From Mactromeris polynyma (taxonomy: Eukaryota > Mollusca > Bivalvia > Venerida > Mactridae): a stretch of DNA of 64,000 nt. Below, in pieces: positions 33,774 through 46,687 of this stretch. A program made the translations under genes and the position numbers. Position 1 is the stretch's first letter, and each line of letters begins with the position of its first letter. The notes beneath the pieces were generated by a model. It was not told the origin of the DNA. It searched no databases and saw nothing but the letters and a program-made list of their open reading frames with translations. The DNA lies in contig JASFXZ010000001.1 of the NCBI GenBank assembly GCA_032209605.1, forward strand, positions 12,666,256-12,730,255, written 5' to 3'.

Positions 33774-34535
33774 AAATGTAATTCTCTACTGTATCTGCTT
33801 TTGAGAATAAAACAATTCCTTACACTACATATGAGAAAAGTATTCTTCAATGCTTATATTTTGCCACACCTTCATTATTGCTGCACTATCTGGGGCAACT
33901 GCAGTGATGAACTGTCAAATAAGGTATATAAATTCCAGAAAAGAGCAGCTCGAATAATTCTTGACCAGACTTATGATGCACCCACACAAACCTCATTTAA
34001 AGAACTGAAATGGATGAAGATGCAAGACGGTATTCTCTACAAAAAAGCTGTTTTTGAGTATAAATCAATAAATAATATATTTCCTAAATACATGTGTAAC
34101 TTGTTTAATAAAACAAATAACACATCTTTAAGATCACACTCAAGCAACACTCTACACATTCCAAAACCTAGACTTGAATTTTGTAGAAAATCTCTTGCAT
34201 ATTCTGGATCAAAAATCTGAAACAATATACTGTCAAATACCCTAAATACTTTCAAAAGATCATACCTCACATGGTTTTACTCTGGTGGGCCACATAATGT
34301 TACCTTGTAAATAGTGTCATGTCTATTGTTATATATTTATGTATAATCTCATACATTGTTGTTTTTTTTCAGGTAAAATTTTAATTGTTTGTGTATCTAT
34401 ACCTGCCTATTATAATGGTTTATGTAGCATTATGTTGTAAACATGTATATATCATAGAGGCTCACAGGGAAGACTGGGCTTGCCCAACTGTGTTGCCTCT
34501 TTAAATAAAGTCGTTATTATTATTATTATTAATAG
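33774..34535 (+). pseudogene. LINE reverse transcriptase C-terminus and 3' tail
   Basis: The frame resumes KCNSLLYLLLRIKQFLTLHM and then reads FFNAYILPHLHYCCTIWGNC, the conserved thumb and C-terminal segment of this LINE group. It continues to SGSKI, where TGA (34218-34220) replaces the expected Trp codon. Beyond it the same frame runs NNILSNTLNTFKRSYLTWFY to the natural TAA at 34308-34310. A 3' UTR follows and ends TAAATAAAGTCGTTATTATT, the (TTA)n tail characteristic of this LINE type. Confidence 0.92.
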
Positions 34536-37500
34536 ATTCAGTGATCCTTAAAGTTCACCTTTGTGTCCATGCATACCTATAGTTACAAGTGACACATCCT
34601 TACACTTCCTGATATACCTCAACATCTTTTAATTCCACCATGAAAAGAATCCAATTCACCAAGTAATTTTACTTTTTTTTACCACTATGACCATAAAATA
34701 TCCTACCAGAATTGTTATCAAACATTTATGAGCATGTACACCAAGTAAGAAACACAGATATTGAACAAACTTTTGGTACTTAAATCAAACTGGCTAAAAA
34801 ACAATATTATTTCAACAAAATCATTGATAGGAAACAATCTTACAATACATCAGTAACATGAGAATCTGTTCTTAAGTACATTGTACTATACAAATAATGA
34901 AGTCCAGTTCAATCCCACATAATGTGCCAATAACAGTGTCCACACCTCTGTCAGACAGAGCAAATATGCATTATATGAAGTGTATTCAAGACTTAAACAA
35001 TGTTAATGAATCTGACATAACCAGTATTATAACTAATAAAAGCCTCTCATTTACATCAACTTGTTGTTTATATAAGGGCTCTACAAACAATACAGTAGAA
35101 GACAAGGCTACACATGACTGAGACAATATTGGTTCATGGTTCACTCGAACATAGACATTCTATGAAAACAACACCAGATAACAATGAAATATAACAACTA
35201 ATTCAACACACACACGGAAGTGACCAACAAACAATTGAATTGCCGACAGCAGTCCAAGTGGTTCAAATATTTGTCCGTAAAATTAAACCAGCCGCTTGTT
35301 CTGGCTGGAAAATAGAAGAAAACACTTTGTTAGCGCTTATTAAACCCTAAAACAAAGTATTATTATTTTGTTACTTGTCCATGCTAATTCTTTTACTGCC
35401 TAGGGAAATCAATACAAAACAACTATAAACATGTATTGTCAATATTATGCAAGTAATCAAGTAATGCAGTGGTCCTTCAATTTTTGTCATCTGTTTTAAA
35501 GACGCCATATAATCATACAGGGAACAGGGCGCCAGTCACAATGCAGGAACTAGTAAAGCATATAATTTGTGTTACCGCAATCAATGTAGTTCCATAAAAT
35601 GACAGTTTGCTGTAGTTACGGAGACAAACTTCTCCACAAAACACAGCACTTTTTCCTCATAACACACTGACATTAATGCTCCAAAATCCTCCCTTATGAA
35701 TACTAATTATTATGGGATCATTCCACCAAATTACCATGCATTATTTATTCTAAAAGAACGTCGATAATCTTGTATCAGCCATCATGGCCCCTTGGCAGAT
35801 ATCAATCTGACGATGTACAAAGGAAACATGAGTAATGATAAATATGCGTGCTGTAACATGCTGCATAATAAGACTAGAACTTGGATTCATAATCATCAGT
35901 CGTGATATCTATCATTTTATTCAATATCATTTTTATAGCTTACATTTAGCTAAGAAAGAACATGAATATAGTCATTATGATTCTGACGCCACATCAGAAA
36001 AGAAGCATGTTTAATTTCAGTCAAAGTGCTGTCTGGCTCGATGTTTTAACCAAACAATAGTCTACCTACAATATTAGATAATGCTCACATCAATCCGTCC
36101 AATCAGTGGCCTCCATTTCAATCAACCGCTATAGTATTATATAATGTCCATGAAGTTCACATGGTCTAAGTCGGATAGACAATATTGTGGCATTGTCTAT
36201 ATGATATACATGTATACAATCACTGAAGACTAGTGTAACTTACACAGCATACAGACAATACCTATCATCTATCCTTTATTGTAGACCACACTCACAGTAA
36301 TCTGTCCAATCAGCGACTGCTATTTCAACCGTCTATATCTTACATACACCGGATCATGCAGTTCACATGGTTCTAGTCGACACAGAAAATGGGGAAAGAT
36401 CCACTTCTCATTCTATTACTCAATACAATGCACGAGAATATATAGTGAGGTTATCTGAAGTAAGGACATTTCATATAATGTGATACATTGTCACTCTATG
36501 GTGTTGTATCGTGATAATGTTTAACACAAAGTTTGACAGAGATCAACCTGAATGCACAATAATCAATTGACGTCTAGACTGAGATATTATACGGCAAGAC
36601 GTGATAACACATGATAGAATCAGACTTGTAAGTTATATTTTATGGAGATTAATAATACAGACTTTAGACATACAAATAAAATAGAAGTGACGTCAAAAAC
36701 CTGTCTTTTAAAGAGTTAAATTAGGGATGCGTCTGAACCCTTAGAATAGAGTATTAGCAAATACAAAAATACTTAGAAAATGGAGTTGTTGTATGATATA
36801 ATTATGCAATATAACTAATTTTAAAGTGTAAAATTCTGTGCTTAATGCATTATTTTCGTGTGATTACCATGAGCCAAATAAAATGTGTACTGTATTTGAT
36901 AACATTTCAATGATTACATTTAATAATCAGCAAGCAATGAAAGCTGTTAATGTAAATCATTATGCAATATATTGATCTTTCAATAAATTACCACTTTCTT
37001 GTTAATACAAATACACTGAACAAGTCATGCATCTCAAATAACAGAAGCTTTACAACACTTAATATGAAATATTCATCTTACAACTTCAACCAAATACAAT
37101 GGCATTCTTAATAGTTCATAAATGCTGCAATATTAAAGCAGCCATATCAAGCAATAGAACATTACACCTACTGCAATTGTAAAACTGGCTTTTAATATAT
37201 CCTTAGCAAAAATACTCCAAAAAACAACAAAATGTAAACATCGGTAAATACCAACCATAAATTAAGTTGCAGTTCTCCCAAAATATAAATCATATAGAAA
37301 GAAAACCCAGTATTAAAATCAATAATACATACAATAAATTAGATTTACTGAACCAGTAAATTCATTAATTGGATCAATGCTGAAGCATGCAAATGGGCAG
37401 AGATATATTTCTCCAGATAAAGGTTTGGTAAATGCCATTAGGCTACAACATTATCTCTTGTTTACTAAACAATATATTATACAATTCCCCATCCAGAATC

Positions 37501-39756
37501 TTAAAGCCTCATACTTCATGTACAATATTTACATTAACTGTTCGTCAAATAAAGACATTTCTAACAAAACTACCCTAATGATGCGAGGAACTATAATGTA
37601 ATCAGTAAGGAACATATAAAAACTGACCTAAATGACTTGAACCAGTCCATTCCACATAAATATCGCACAACCATTCCCGGACAAGTTTTATCTGCCTAAA
37701 TATGGTTAGAAATTTGTCTATTCTATTGATCATTGGATCATGTCTAGCTTAATAGAAGGCTTACAGGAAACATCAAATAAAAACTGGTTAAATAGCTAAA
37801 GTCATGAATATCAAGTGCTCGTCAAGCGGATGAAATTTGATACAAAACTGCTTGAACAAATTAGGCAACTATTCAGATTTCACATATATTGCTGTATAAT
37901 CAGTCTATCATCTTCATCCCAACAGACTGCATGATAGCAAACAATAACATCGATTTTAATAAATCTTAATTATGAACAAAAAATAACTGCTTGCTTTTCA
38001 CTCTTATAAATAGTATATATATACCATAATCACATGGTCAATAACTATTTGTAGCATTACCAATATAGGCAATACTGACAGTGAATTATTCAGATTCTGT
38101 CCAAACAAAATTTTTAATCATAAAACATCGAGCAAAAAATAAAGTAAGATATGAAACGCCGTTAGACACATATATATGTATATCTTAAGGGCTACTCTTA
38201 AATAATGGTCTAAGTTATATGCAGGCTTAAGAATGCCAAATTTCAAAATCAGCTGAAAATTCGGCAAGGGGTCCAGGGGGCCGCTGAAGCTCCTGGCTTC
38301 TAAGCATCTAAGATGCCTTAAATTGTCTAAAAAACTGCCCTTGCGAGCGTCAAATCCGCAGAAAATGTTCATGCCTGTATATACAACTAAATGAAGAAAC
38401 AGAGAACAAACTATCCATTTAACATTGCGCATCATTTTAACATGCTTGATTTACTGGTTAATTAACAGGACATGAAATGAGTCAGATCCCAATTAATCAA
38501 TAATTAATACAGGGAGTTAATTATCTGAATCATCTTATGATATTGGCTAGCACATAAACCGAGGGATTAAAGAGCTGATCACAAAGGCTCCAACAATAGA
38601 TGAAGATTAGACAAGCTTCGTAAAAAACTACACCACAAGTTCTACGCAGATGTAGCAGAGGAAGTATTGCCTCCAACTCAATAATTACTGATTCCATTAA
38701 AAGCCAATTTATCAGACACAGACATCTGGGCAATTCCTGGATGACAGCTATGTCAATTCTATGACAAGCTCAAGGTTTATTTCTCTATGTTATGAGGAAA
38801 GGGAGAGCTGTCAACCTCATAATAATTGGGTGAAAAATAAACATTTGGCTGGGAAACCTAAGGATTGTCAAACACAGAATTTTTATGGTGGCGTCATACA
38901 TAACAGACACTAAGGTTCAAATTTTGTAAATATTAGAATTGTATGGTGCTAAACGATACTACATGCAGTACTGCAGCGTCGCAAAAATCAGAAAACCAAA
39001 TCTATATGGCAGAAGTTTGATGTAATGATCATAATTCTTAATTAACTAAGTAACTTATAGTGACTAAATGGCAACACATCATTTATGTTTTGACACACCA
39101 GACAATGCTGCTTCCTGTGAAACATATATTGACAGACAGATATAATGTTGTACACATAGAATATTATAGAATAGTTGTAAACCATTTACAAACAGTATTT
39201 CAGTTCAATATAGAGCGGTCAGTTGATCTAACAAGTGTTCCTTAAATGTTTAATACTAATCAGTGCTAAAATGTTCTTGCACAAACAACAGAGTACATCT
39301 AAACATAAGACAGATGTGGAGAACAGCTGACTTCACATATATTATCTCCAGTCAAGTTGTCACACATAACAAACATCCACACCCTAGGTTACAACCTATT
39401 ACCTCCAATTTGGCAGACAAGTGCACAGGAGATTAGGATATCATTTTTTTTCTGGACTGAAAATGGCACTACAAACATCAAAATATATCTAATAAATGTA
39501 CCGAAATTCTATGCATGAACAATTATATTTCCAATGACCAGTACATTATGCAAGTCTGTGGCAACTGGGGAAGTTTTCCACAGATATGCAGCACAATGCT
39601 TACTTGCATACCAAACAGGAAATCTGTCATACTCCCCCAGTGTAAGATGAGTCTTGTGCTGAGGAAGTCAGATAATGGTGCATACTGTGACTGGAATGAA
39701 TTTGTAAATTCACACACTTATAACTATGACCAACCAGTCTTTACAATAATGGTTGT
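34536..39756. other. Long AT-rich stretch with little content
   Basis: No clear gene. A diverged local duplication lies at 36060-36180 and 36280-36390 (both with GTCCAATCAG and GTTCACATGGT). One possible minus-strand terminal exon is listed at 35198-35304. A CAGTTCAATATAGAGCGGTC motif at 39200 recurs, diverged, at 32503. The rest shows nothing I can assign. Confidence 0.5.
35198..35304 (-). CDS. Possible terminal exon behind a strong acceptor
   Basis: On the minus strand TTTTCTTCTATTTTCCAG is an excellent 3' splice site. It is followed by two bases and 35 codons reading SGWFNFTDKYLNHLDCCRQF and ending VCVLN before TAG. A second frame gives PEQAAGLILRTNI then TGA, which would also be a valid short terminal exon. 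No other exon of this gene was found, so the call rests on the acceptor. Confidence 0.22.
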
Positions 39757-41070
39757 TTTTCGGCGCAGCCGTACTAACATGGTTTTGCTAATTGCATATT
39801 CAGTGTTTTGTAAACCAATCAAATCTGATGTTAACCACCAAGGCAATTTCGCGCAATTTCTCTTCAATTTAAAAATACGTGTAACCTTGAAGCAGATTGG
39901 TTAACATTTTCTATAGTGTATTTCGAGATTTATCCAGCAAGTAGTGTTGTCATTCATCACAACGGGGAATTGTCCGGTGTTGGATTTAAGAAGACTTTCT
40001 TGGTTTTATGTACCAGTCGCGAACATTTATATTGCTTTAATCAGATAAATCGCTACGTAACAAGTTTATTAACATGGATGTGTGAGTTCACAACTTATGC
40101 GATAAGTAACGAGGAACTACATATATTGAAACAGACTATACTGTGTCTATGACTGCATGATCACACTACGGAGTTATTTGTATCCTGTCTCCTTCGTAGT
40201 ATTTTCTATATTTAGACAGGCGAGTCGACATGCGTTCACAGACATTCAGCGAGACGCTTGCAACGACTCACTAATGATCCAAATGTAGGATAGTAAACAT
40301 GCGTAAAGAAAGCTTATGCGAGTGCACACTGAAAAAACAGCTTTCACTGTCATAGAAATGCCGCTGTGATTATGGAAATTGCTAGAAAAACTAAATAATT
40401 CGAACGTAAGTGACTATCGCTTCGTTGGCATGCCAAAATTGATCCGATGCCTGTAAATGTGTAGTGATTTAAGGTCATTTAAACACCTGTCTATGCGGAA
40501 TCTGCGTATATTTTAAAATGCGTCATATCGTTACTTGACATCTTGTTACTCGAATTCGCCACGCTAATAAATATTGTCATACGTATCTGTACAATCCTCG
40601 ATGTAAGAACGAAAAATTGCCTTTTGTCAATGCTAAAATTTTATTGACATGAAATAAAACCGATAAGCTAGATATGTAAAATTTCCTTCTACACGAAAGG
40701 CTGATATGAACATTGTTTACACATTTGATTGGTCTTAGCGCATGAAAATATCCTTCTACATTAAGGAAAGAACGGTGATTTCGTTCACTGAGACTAAATC
40801 ATTGGTTATAGCAGTAAGGTTAAAAAGGTCAAATATCAAAATATACTGGGCATTACAGCAGCGTGTGAATGTAACGGTAGTGGAATCAAAGCGCTGTGTG
40901 GGAGCGTACTACGCAGTGATCTCGGGGTTTCTGTAGTAAAGCGAAATTGAATGACCGGCAGTAGTAACATTAAGCATTCTTTTTGTAGAACCTCAAATTT
41001 TAATCCCAGATTGCAACATATGTGCAAACTTCAAGTTGCGCCGACCATCTTCTTTAAAGATATTTCTTGT
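39757..41070 (+). repeat. Dispersed TTTTTCGGCGCAGCC family, copy 1
   Basis: It begins TTTTTCGGCGCAGCCGTACT and matches 60645-61305 over most of its length (for example CCACCAAGGCAATTTCGCGC, GTACCAGTCGCGAACATTTA), ending GCCGACCATCTTCTTTAAAG. About 750 bases (40170-40930) are not shared with the second copy and may be an insertion here or a deletion there. Short open frames across the matched parts are noncoding. Confidence 0.75.
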
Positions 41071-41308
41071 TTTATCTAATCCCATTCTTTTTTTTGATAA
41101 ATGGTATGCAAGAAAAAGAATCTATCACCGGCTTCAGGTATAGACGGAAATACTGCTGGCGGCTCTCAGGCAATGGTTTGGGCCAAACATTTAATTCTAT
41201 CTGCAAATGAAGCCAGTGAAATATTCTTGTAATGTTAACCAATCAGTGATCAAGAAACAGGCATTAATTGTACAATAGATCATTGATTCCTCTACTAGAA
41301 ATGTACTA

Positions 41309-42208
41309 CTGTAGTATCATTTGAATTCGCGCAGGTCTAATTTTCGCGTATTTCGCGCTAGAGACGAAGCGCGAATTTAAGTCCGCGCGATTATTGAACT
41401 TCCGAAACTAACATGGCTATCCGAATTTTTGAATGTCCGAAAATGTGTGTATATGCTCTTTTTTTTCTTTTCATAATATGTCGCTGTTTTTTCTGATAAT
41501 CTGTGTGGAATAATTAGGAACATGGAATATTTTGACACAGTTTGATTACTAGTACGTAAGAGTGGTTTAAATGAAACATTAATTCATAAATTGATTTTTC
41601 ATTGTTTACGATGTTTATATAAAGAATACACGACTGCATAAAATCGTTGTCATCCGGAGTGCACACACTGCAACTTTTTTCTTCAAACTTTAATTCTTGA
41701 ACAATTCGTACAGTCGTGTCAATTAACGCCAATTAATCGTTGGACGTGTCATATTGTTTGTGGTATTGTTATGGGGTATGTTTTAACTCGTTCGCGGCTG
41801 GTTCGCTGAAATAACTTGTCAAACTCATAACCGAAAGTGTAAAATCGGGATACCAGGGAATCAAGCGCTTGGTGACACTGATCAAAATACGACGCGAACC
41901 TCGCTAGTCATGTTGTTTATTCAAGTTTCACACGTTTCTATTGTATTCAGATATGACAATTGGCAATAAAATTGTTAATTGGCGACTCGATTACAGAGAT
42001 AACCCCCCACTTTCGTGTTAATACGCAGAATATTGCTATTTACAGCTTATGATACGGATGTACGAAATAACACGCGCTGAGATACCGTCATTTTTGTCTG
42101 ATTTTTTTTCTTCAAAAATTGAAAATGCGCGAATTTAGGCCCGCGCGAAACTGCCTTTTTTGCTGTTTGCGCGAAATTTCACCCCCGCGAATTTAAGTGA
42201 TACTACAG
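41309..42208. mobile_element. 900-bp MITE with TA target duplication
   Basis: The ends CTGTAGTATCATTTGAATTC (left) and the reverse complement of CTGTAGTATCACTTAAATTC (right) are flanked by TA at 41307-41308 and 42209-42210. Both subterminal regions are dense in GCGCGAA / TTCGCGC motifs, an unusual CpG-rich pattern in this AT-rich window. TA duplication suggests Tc1/mariner. No transposase was seen. A 72-codon minus-strand frame near 41514-41732 is probably chance. Confidence 0.85.
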
Positions 42209-42210
42209 TA

Positions 42211-44815
42211 TAAAACCAAATTCAGAGAACAACAGTATTTGATCCATTAAGTGTAGTTAACCAAGTTTACAAGGAAGGGCTATACACTTGTACCTTTTAA
42301 AAATGGTCCAAACAGGATGTGAGGGTCTGAAATAAAACTGATCGATACCTACGTAACAGGTTATCTGCTATAGGACACTATTTACAGAGGACAGTATAAA
42401 ATTCTCACTTAACCCTTACAGTTACAGGAAACTGGTAATTGATTAATTCTCTCAGAATGTCTGCCATTGACAAATAATGACATTGATCAGTTCCGGGGAT
42501 TTTTACTGACTATCAATATATGAAGTGTAACAAATTTACCATTATCATTCAAGTACTGTGCCCCGTTCTCCTAGAAAAATATAGATCACAACAATATTCT
42601 TATGCAAATACCATAATAGATAAAATACTTAAATCAAAACCTGTCAATATATTCACCACATTACAATATCATTGGAGACATTCTGGAGACCATACCACTG
42701 TTTCCAGCAGTATCAGCAGTCATACAGATTAATTCACACCAAACACATATGGCATTATTTCATGCAAACTAATGTTTAATAGATCAATACCAGTTTATAT
42801 ATACAGGTCATCCCTAATTGTCTACAAACAGCTTACCAATCTGGGGCGTAGGTCAGGGACATTTTTTCCGAATATGTGCTACTTTCCAGCGGTGTCCAGG
42901 GTCATGCCCTCAGAAAATTTTGAAATTCTATATCATCGCAGCTGCATTTTAAATCATCTTTTATCCAAAAATTATAGTACAAAGGTTTGCTGTTTATTTC
43001 ATGCTGAAACATTTACAAATCACCCCTTTACCCTCCGATTTTTACGCCAGTTTTGGCCATAATTATTTTTCTAACTGATGTTTGATCGAGGCATACAGGT
43101 GCAGTGATTTTTTCCACCCTTTTGTGAATGGGGCCGGGGCCCGTAGAATTATGAAAATAGCGTCGAATTGCCCATAATTGTGAATATCAGTTTGCTTAAA
43201 ATAAAAAGATACTGATTTACATGACCTCATGCAGTACACTACAGGCTAGCAGTGTATTCATCTATAGCATAGCAGTTAAAAATACTGTTAGTCAGATTGA
43301 TCAACATTCGTAAACAAAACCCTGAACATAAAAAAAAAAAAAAAATGAATTGTGAATTTTAAGCCTGGTTTTTGTGAAAAAAACATACTTTTGGTGATTG
43401 CCGAATTTCGGCCCCCTTTAAAAAAAAACGCTGAGGTGTATATACGTGTGCGAATCACTAGCTATGCCCCTGCCAGTATATAATCACTTATGGGTTTCCC
43501 TTTCTGTCAAATTGGCAATTATAAATTGTTTTTAGACTGTCGGCCTCAATCAGCCGACAATCTTTAGTACCACAAATCAAAAGCGAACATCAAAAGATCT
43601 ACTTTTTGCCACATCCAATCTAACATAGGATGTATAGATGCACCAAGTGGCGTCTCCACATCAGCCGGGTTAGAATTGCAGTGATCACGAATTTGGACAG
43701 AAGTCAAACAGGCCTTTTAATCATAAACACTTGACGATATTTATAGTGTGTTATACTGGTATATTGTTTACTTCCTTTGTACACTTTTTGTGCTAAAACA
43801 CCCAATTCACCTCAAACACGTAATAGTACAATACCCAGGACACATTTGAAAATAGTTACCCATATTACAATCATGTAAACTCTTTTTTGGTTAAGTTGTA
43901 GTCCAAAAATAATGGACCACAAACAATCAGTTATTTCACAGTCACATTTTAACAAGTAATACCAATATTTGAGTACAACTGTTTTTCAGAACATTAATAC
44001 ATGTACCTGGCAAAGTCGTAGTACGTGACATTTCGCATTCCATGTATCCATACAAAAATGGCATCGCAAACAAAGATGTGAATTCAAATGTCATTTTAAC
44101 AAATATAAAGCACCAAACTGTCGCAAAATATATCTTGTGGTAAACTTCTATGGCAACAAACAAAAACAAGGATATCGGTGGAACCGATGGATGCTCCCAG
44201 AAGTATGGTTATAACTTCAAACAAGACTTTAATTGGAAAATCTCACTTTGTTGATGGTTACAATCTGAATGTTATATGCAGTACTGGAAATGTCCTGGAT
44301 CTCCCAAGAAAATAGGTATACAAAAATGTACAATGAAATTGAGATAGTGAACAATTTAACTACATGCTGGGCTAGGATAATCCTGCTAACTGAAAAAAAA
44401 AATGAAAAAATGAATCTTGCTACAGATATAAGAAGCCTTTATTCACAATTAATTTAAGTGCCCATGTCAATGCAATGCGTACCTTAATTTACAACAAAGA
44501 CTGTAAGTTGATACAAATCCATATCAGCTGATGATCAAATAAGTTTGGTGTTGACAGATGTACCAGTGAGTGAATGTCCTTTTTGTTCAATACTTTTTAT
44601 CATAATTTAAAAAAACAAAGCTTATTGTTTGAGGTCTGACATGAGGTGATCTTGAAAGGTGCCATAAAAACAAGAAAATGTATTTGAAATCAAATATATA
44701 CATGTATATATTATAAACACAATGTAGACAAACGTTTACCTACAACAAAAACTTACTTGAACAATTAAAATAATGTAATTTTGATTATCTTGCATAGCTG
44801 AAAATATTTCATCTA
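42211..44815. other. No gene recognised
   Basis: Mixed AT-rich DNA with fragments that look like an old dispersed element (GGGGCGTAGGTCAGGGACAT near 42843, GGGGCCGGGGCCCG near 43131, TTTCGGCCCCC near 43407). None could be delimited. Confidence 0.45.
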
Positions 44816-46687
44816 TATGTGGCATAATCAAAGGGCCATAACTATATGAAAAACAGTCCAATCATAATAGTAGCTTCTCCTCTTTGTAAATAAGCTTTCC
44901 ATAAAGTTTTGTTGAATTACTGTCAAAAGTTTCTGAGAATTAGTCCGAACAAGAATGGTACCAAATATGTACTATGTTGCATAATCAAAGGGCCGTAACT
45001 CGGTGAAAAATAGTCTGACCAAAACCATGTGAAAATATGAGCATCTCCTCTTAATAGTGGAGCTTCCAATTAAGTTCTGTTGAATTCCAGCCAAAAGTTT
45101 CTGAGAATTAGTCCGAACAAGAATGGTACCATATATGTACTATGTTGCATAATCAAAGGGCCATAACTCGGTGAAAAATAGTCTGACCAAAACCATGTGA
45201 AAATATGAGCATCTCTTAATAGTGAAGCTTCCCATAAAGTTTTGTTGAATTCCAGTCAGTAGTTTCTGAGAAGTAGTCCGGACAAGAATGGTACCATAAT
45301 AATATGTGGCATAATCAAAGGGCCATAACTCCGTGAAAAATAGTCTGACCAAAACCATGTGATAATATGCGCATCTCCTCTTGGTAGTGAAGCTTCCCAT
45401 GAAGTTTTGTTGAATTCCAGTCAGTAGTTTCTGAGAAGTAGTCCGGACAAGAATGATACCATATATACTATATGTGGCATAATCCAAGGGCCATAACTCT
45501 GTGAAAAATAGTCTGACCAAACCTGTGTGATAATATGCGCATCTCCTCTTGGTAGTGAAGCTTCCCATGAAGTTTTGTTGAATTCCAGTCAGTAGTTTCT
45601 GAGAAGTAGTCCGGACAAGAATGATACCATATATACTATATGTGGCATAATCCAAGGGCCATAACTCTGTGAAAAATAGTCTGACCAAAACCGTGTGATA
45701 ATTTGCGCATCTCCTCTTGGTAGTGAAGCTTCCCATGAAGTTTTGTTGAATTCCAGTCAGTAGTTTCTGAGAAGTAGTCCGGACAAGAATGGTACCATAT
45801 ATACTATATGTGGCATAATTCAAGGGCCATAACTCTGTGAAAAATAGTCTGACCAAAACCGTGTGATAATATGCACATCTCCTCTTGGTAGTGAAGCTTC
45901 CCATGAAGTTTTGTTGAATTCCATTATTATTATTATTATGTTGTTTTATGGCGCATCGACAGCTTTGGTCATTTAGCGCGCAAGAAATGTTAAAAATATG
46001 TGAAACTAAAAAAGGTTATATGATATTCTTGTAAATATGTTAAACTTGTGCAAATATAGCGTGTAAAAAAGGATCATTATGTAAGAATATATTTTATGTA
46101 CTAGAGTGAGCGAGGCAATCCTCATTCACTGATACATGTAATATATATGTGTGTATAGATTAAAATTATTATAACTTGCTGTAAAAACCAATCTCATTGA
46201 TATAGCTTATAATTTTTCCAACTTGTACAGTCTTTGTTGAATTCCAGTCAGTGGTTTCTGAGAAGTAGTCCGGACAAGAATGGTACCATATATACTATAT
46301 GTGGCATAATCAAAGGGCCATAACTCTGTGAAAAATAGTCTGACCAAAACCGTGTGATAATATGCGCATCTCCTCTTGGTAGTGAAGCTTCCCATGAAGT
46401 TTTGTTGAATTCCAGTCAGTGGTTTCTGAGAAGTAGTCCGGACAAGAATGGTACCATATATACTATATGTGGCATAATCAAAGGGCCATAACTCCGTGAA
46501 AAATAGTCTGACCAAAACCGTGTGATAATATGCGCATCTCCTCCTGGTAATGAAGCTTCCCATGAAGTTTTGTTGAATTCCAGTCAATGGTTTCTGAGAA
46601 GTAGTCCGGACAAGTAAAGTGGGACAGACGGAAGGACGGACGGCAGGACGGACGGAAGAAACGGCGGGAATGGGGAGCATAAAAATT
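44816..46687 (-). repeat. 168-bp molluscan tandem repeat array
   Basis: About nine copies are anchored on AAGGGCCATAACTC with starts at 44833, 44990, 45158, 45320, 45488, 45656, 45824, 46315 and 46483. The younger copies are exactly 168 bp apart (the LINE-tail insertion accounts for the one long gap), while older leftmost copies are 157-168. Each unit contains AGTCTGACCAAAACC, GAAGCTTCCCATGAAG and AGTAGTCCGGACAAGAATGG. The right edge passes into GACGGACGGCAGGACGGACG and GGGGAGCATAAAAAT, a terminus shared with elements like the one at 48304. Since 168 is divisible by three, long minus-strand frames appear; they are not genes. Confidence 0.95.
45924..46232 (-). mobile_element. 5'-truncated LINE 3' UTR inserted in the array
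   Basis: A 309-bp insertion is flanked by the 14-bp duplication TTTGTTGAATTCCA (45910-45923 and 46233-46246). The minus-strand 3' end is GCGCCATAAAACAACATAAT followed by (TAA)n. The body GCGCGCTAAATGACCAAAGC matches the tails of the ORF1-only element at 56247 and 56405. It is a clear target-primed reverse transcription product. Confidence 0.93.

Noticed and set aside
38118..38435. 105-codon minus-strand frame
   Set aside because: The GC-richer middle (GGGGTCCAGGGGGCCGC) looks like a dispersed-repeat fragment, and the ends are AT-driven. No gene evidence.
41514..41732. 72-codon minus-strand frame in the TA-flanked MITE
   Set aside because: Protein-like in parts (LKFEEKSCSVCTPDDNDF), but no splice signals or family were seen and the second half is AT-driven.
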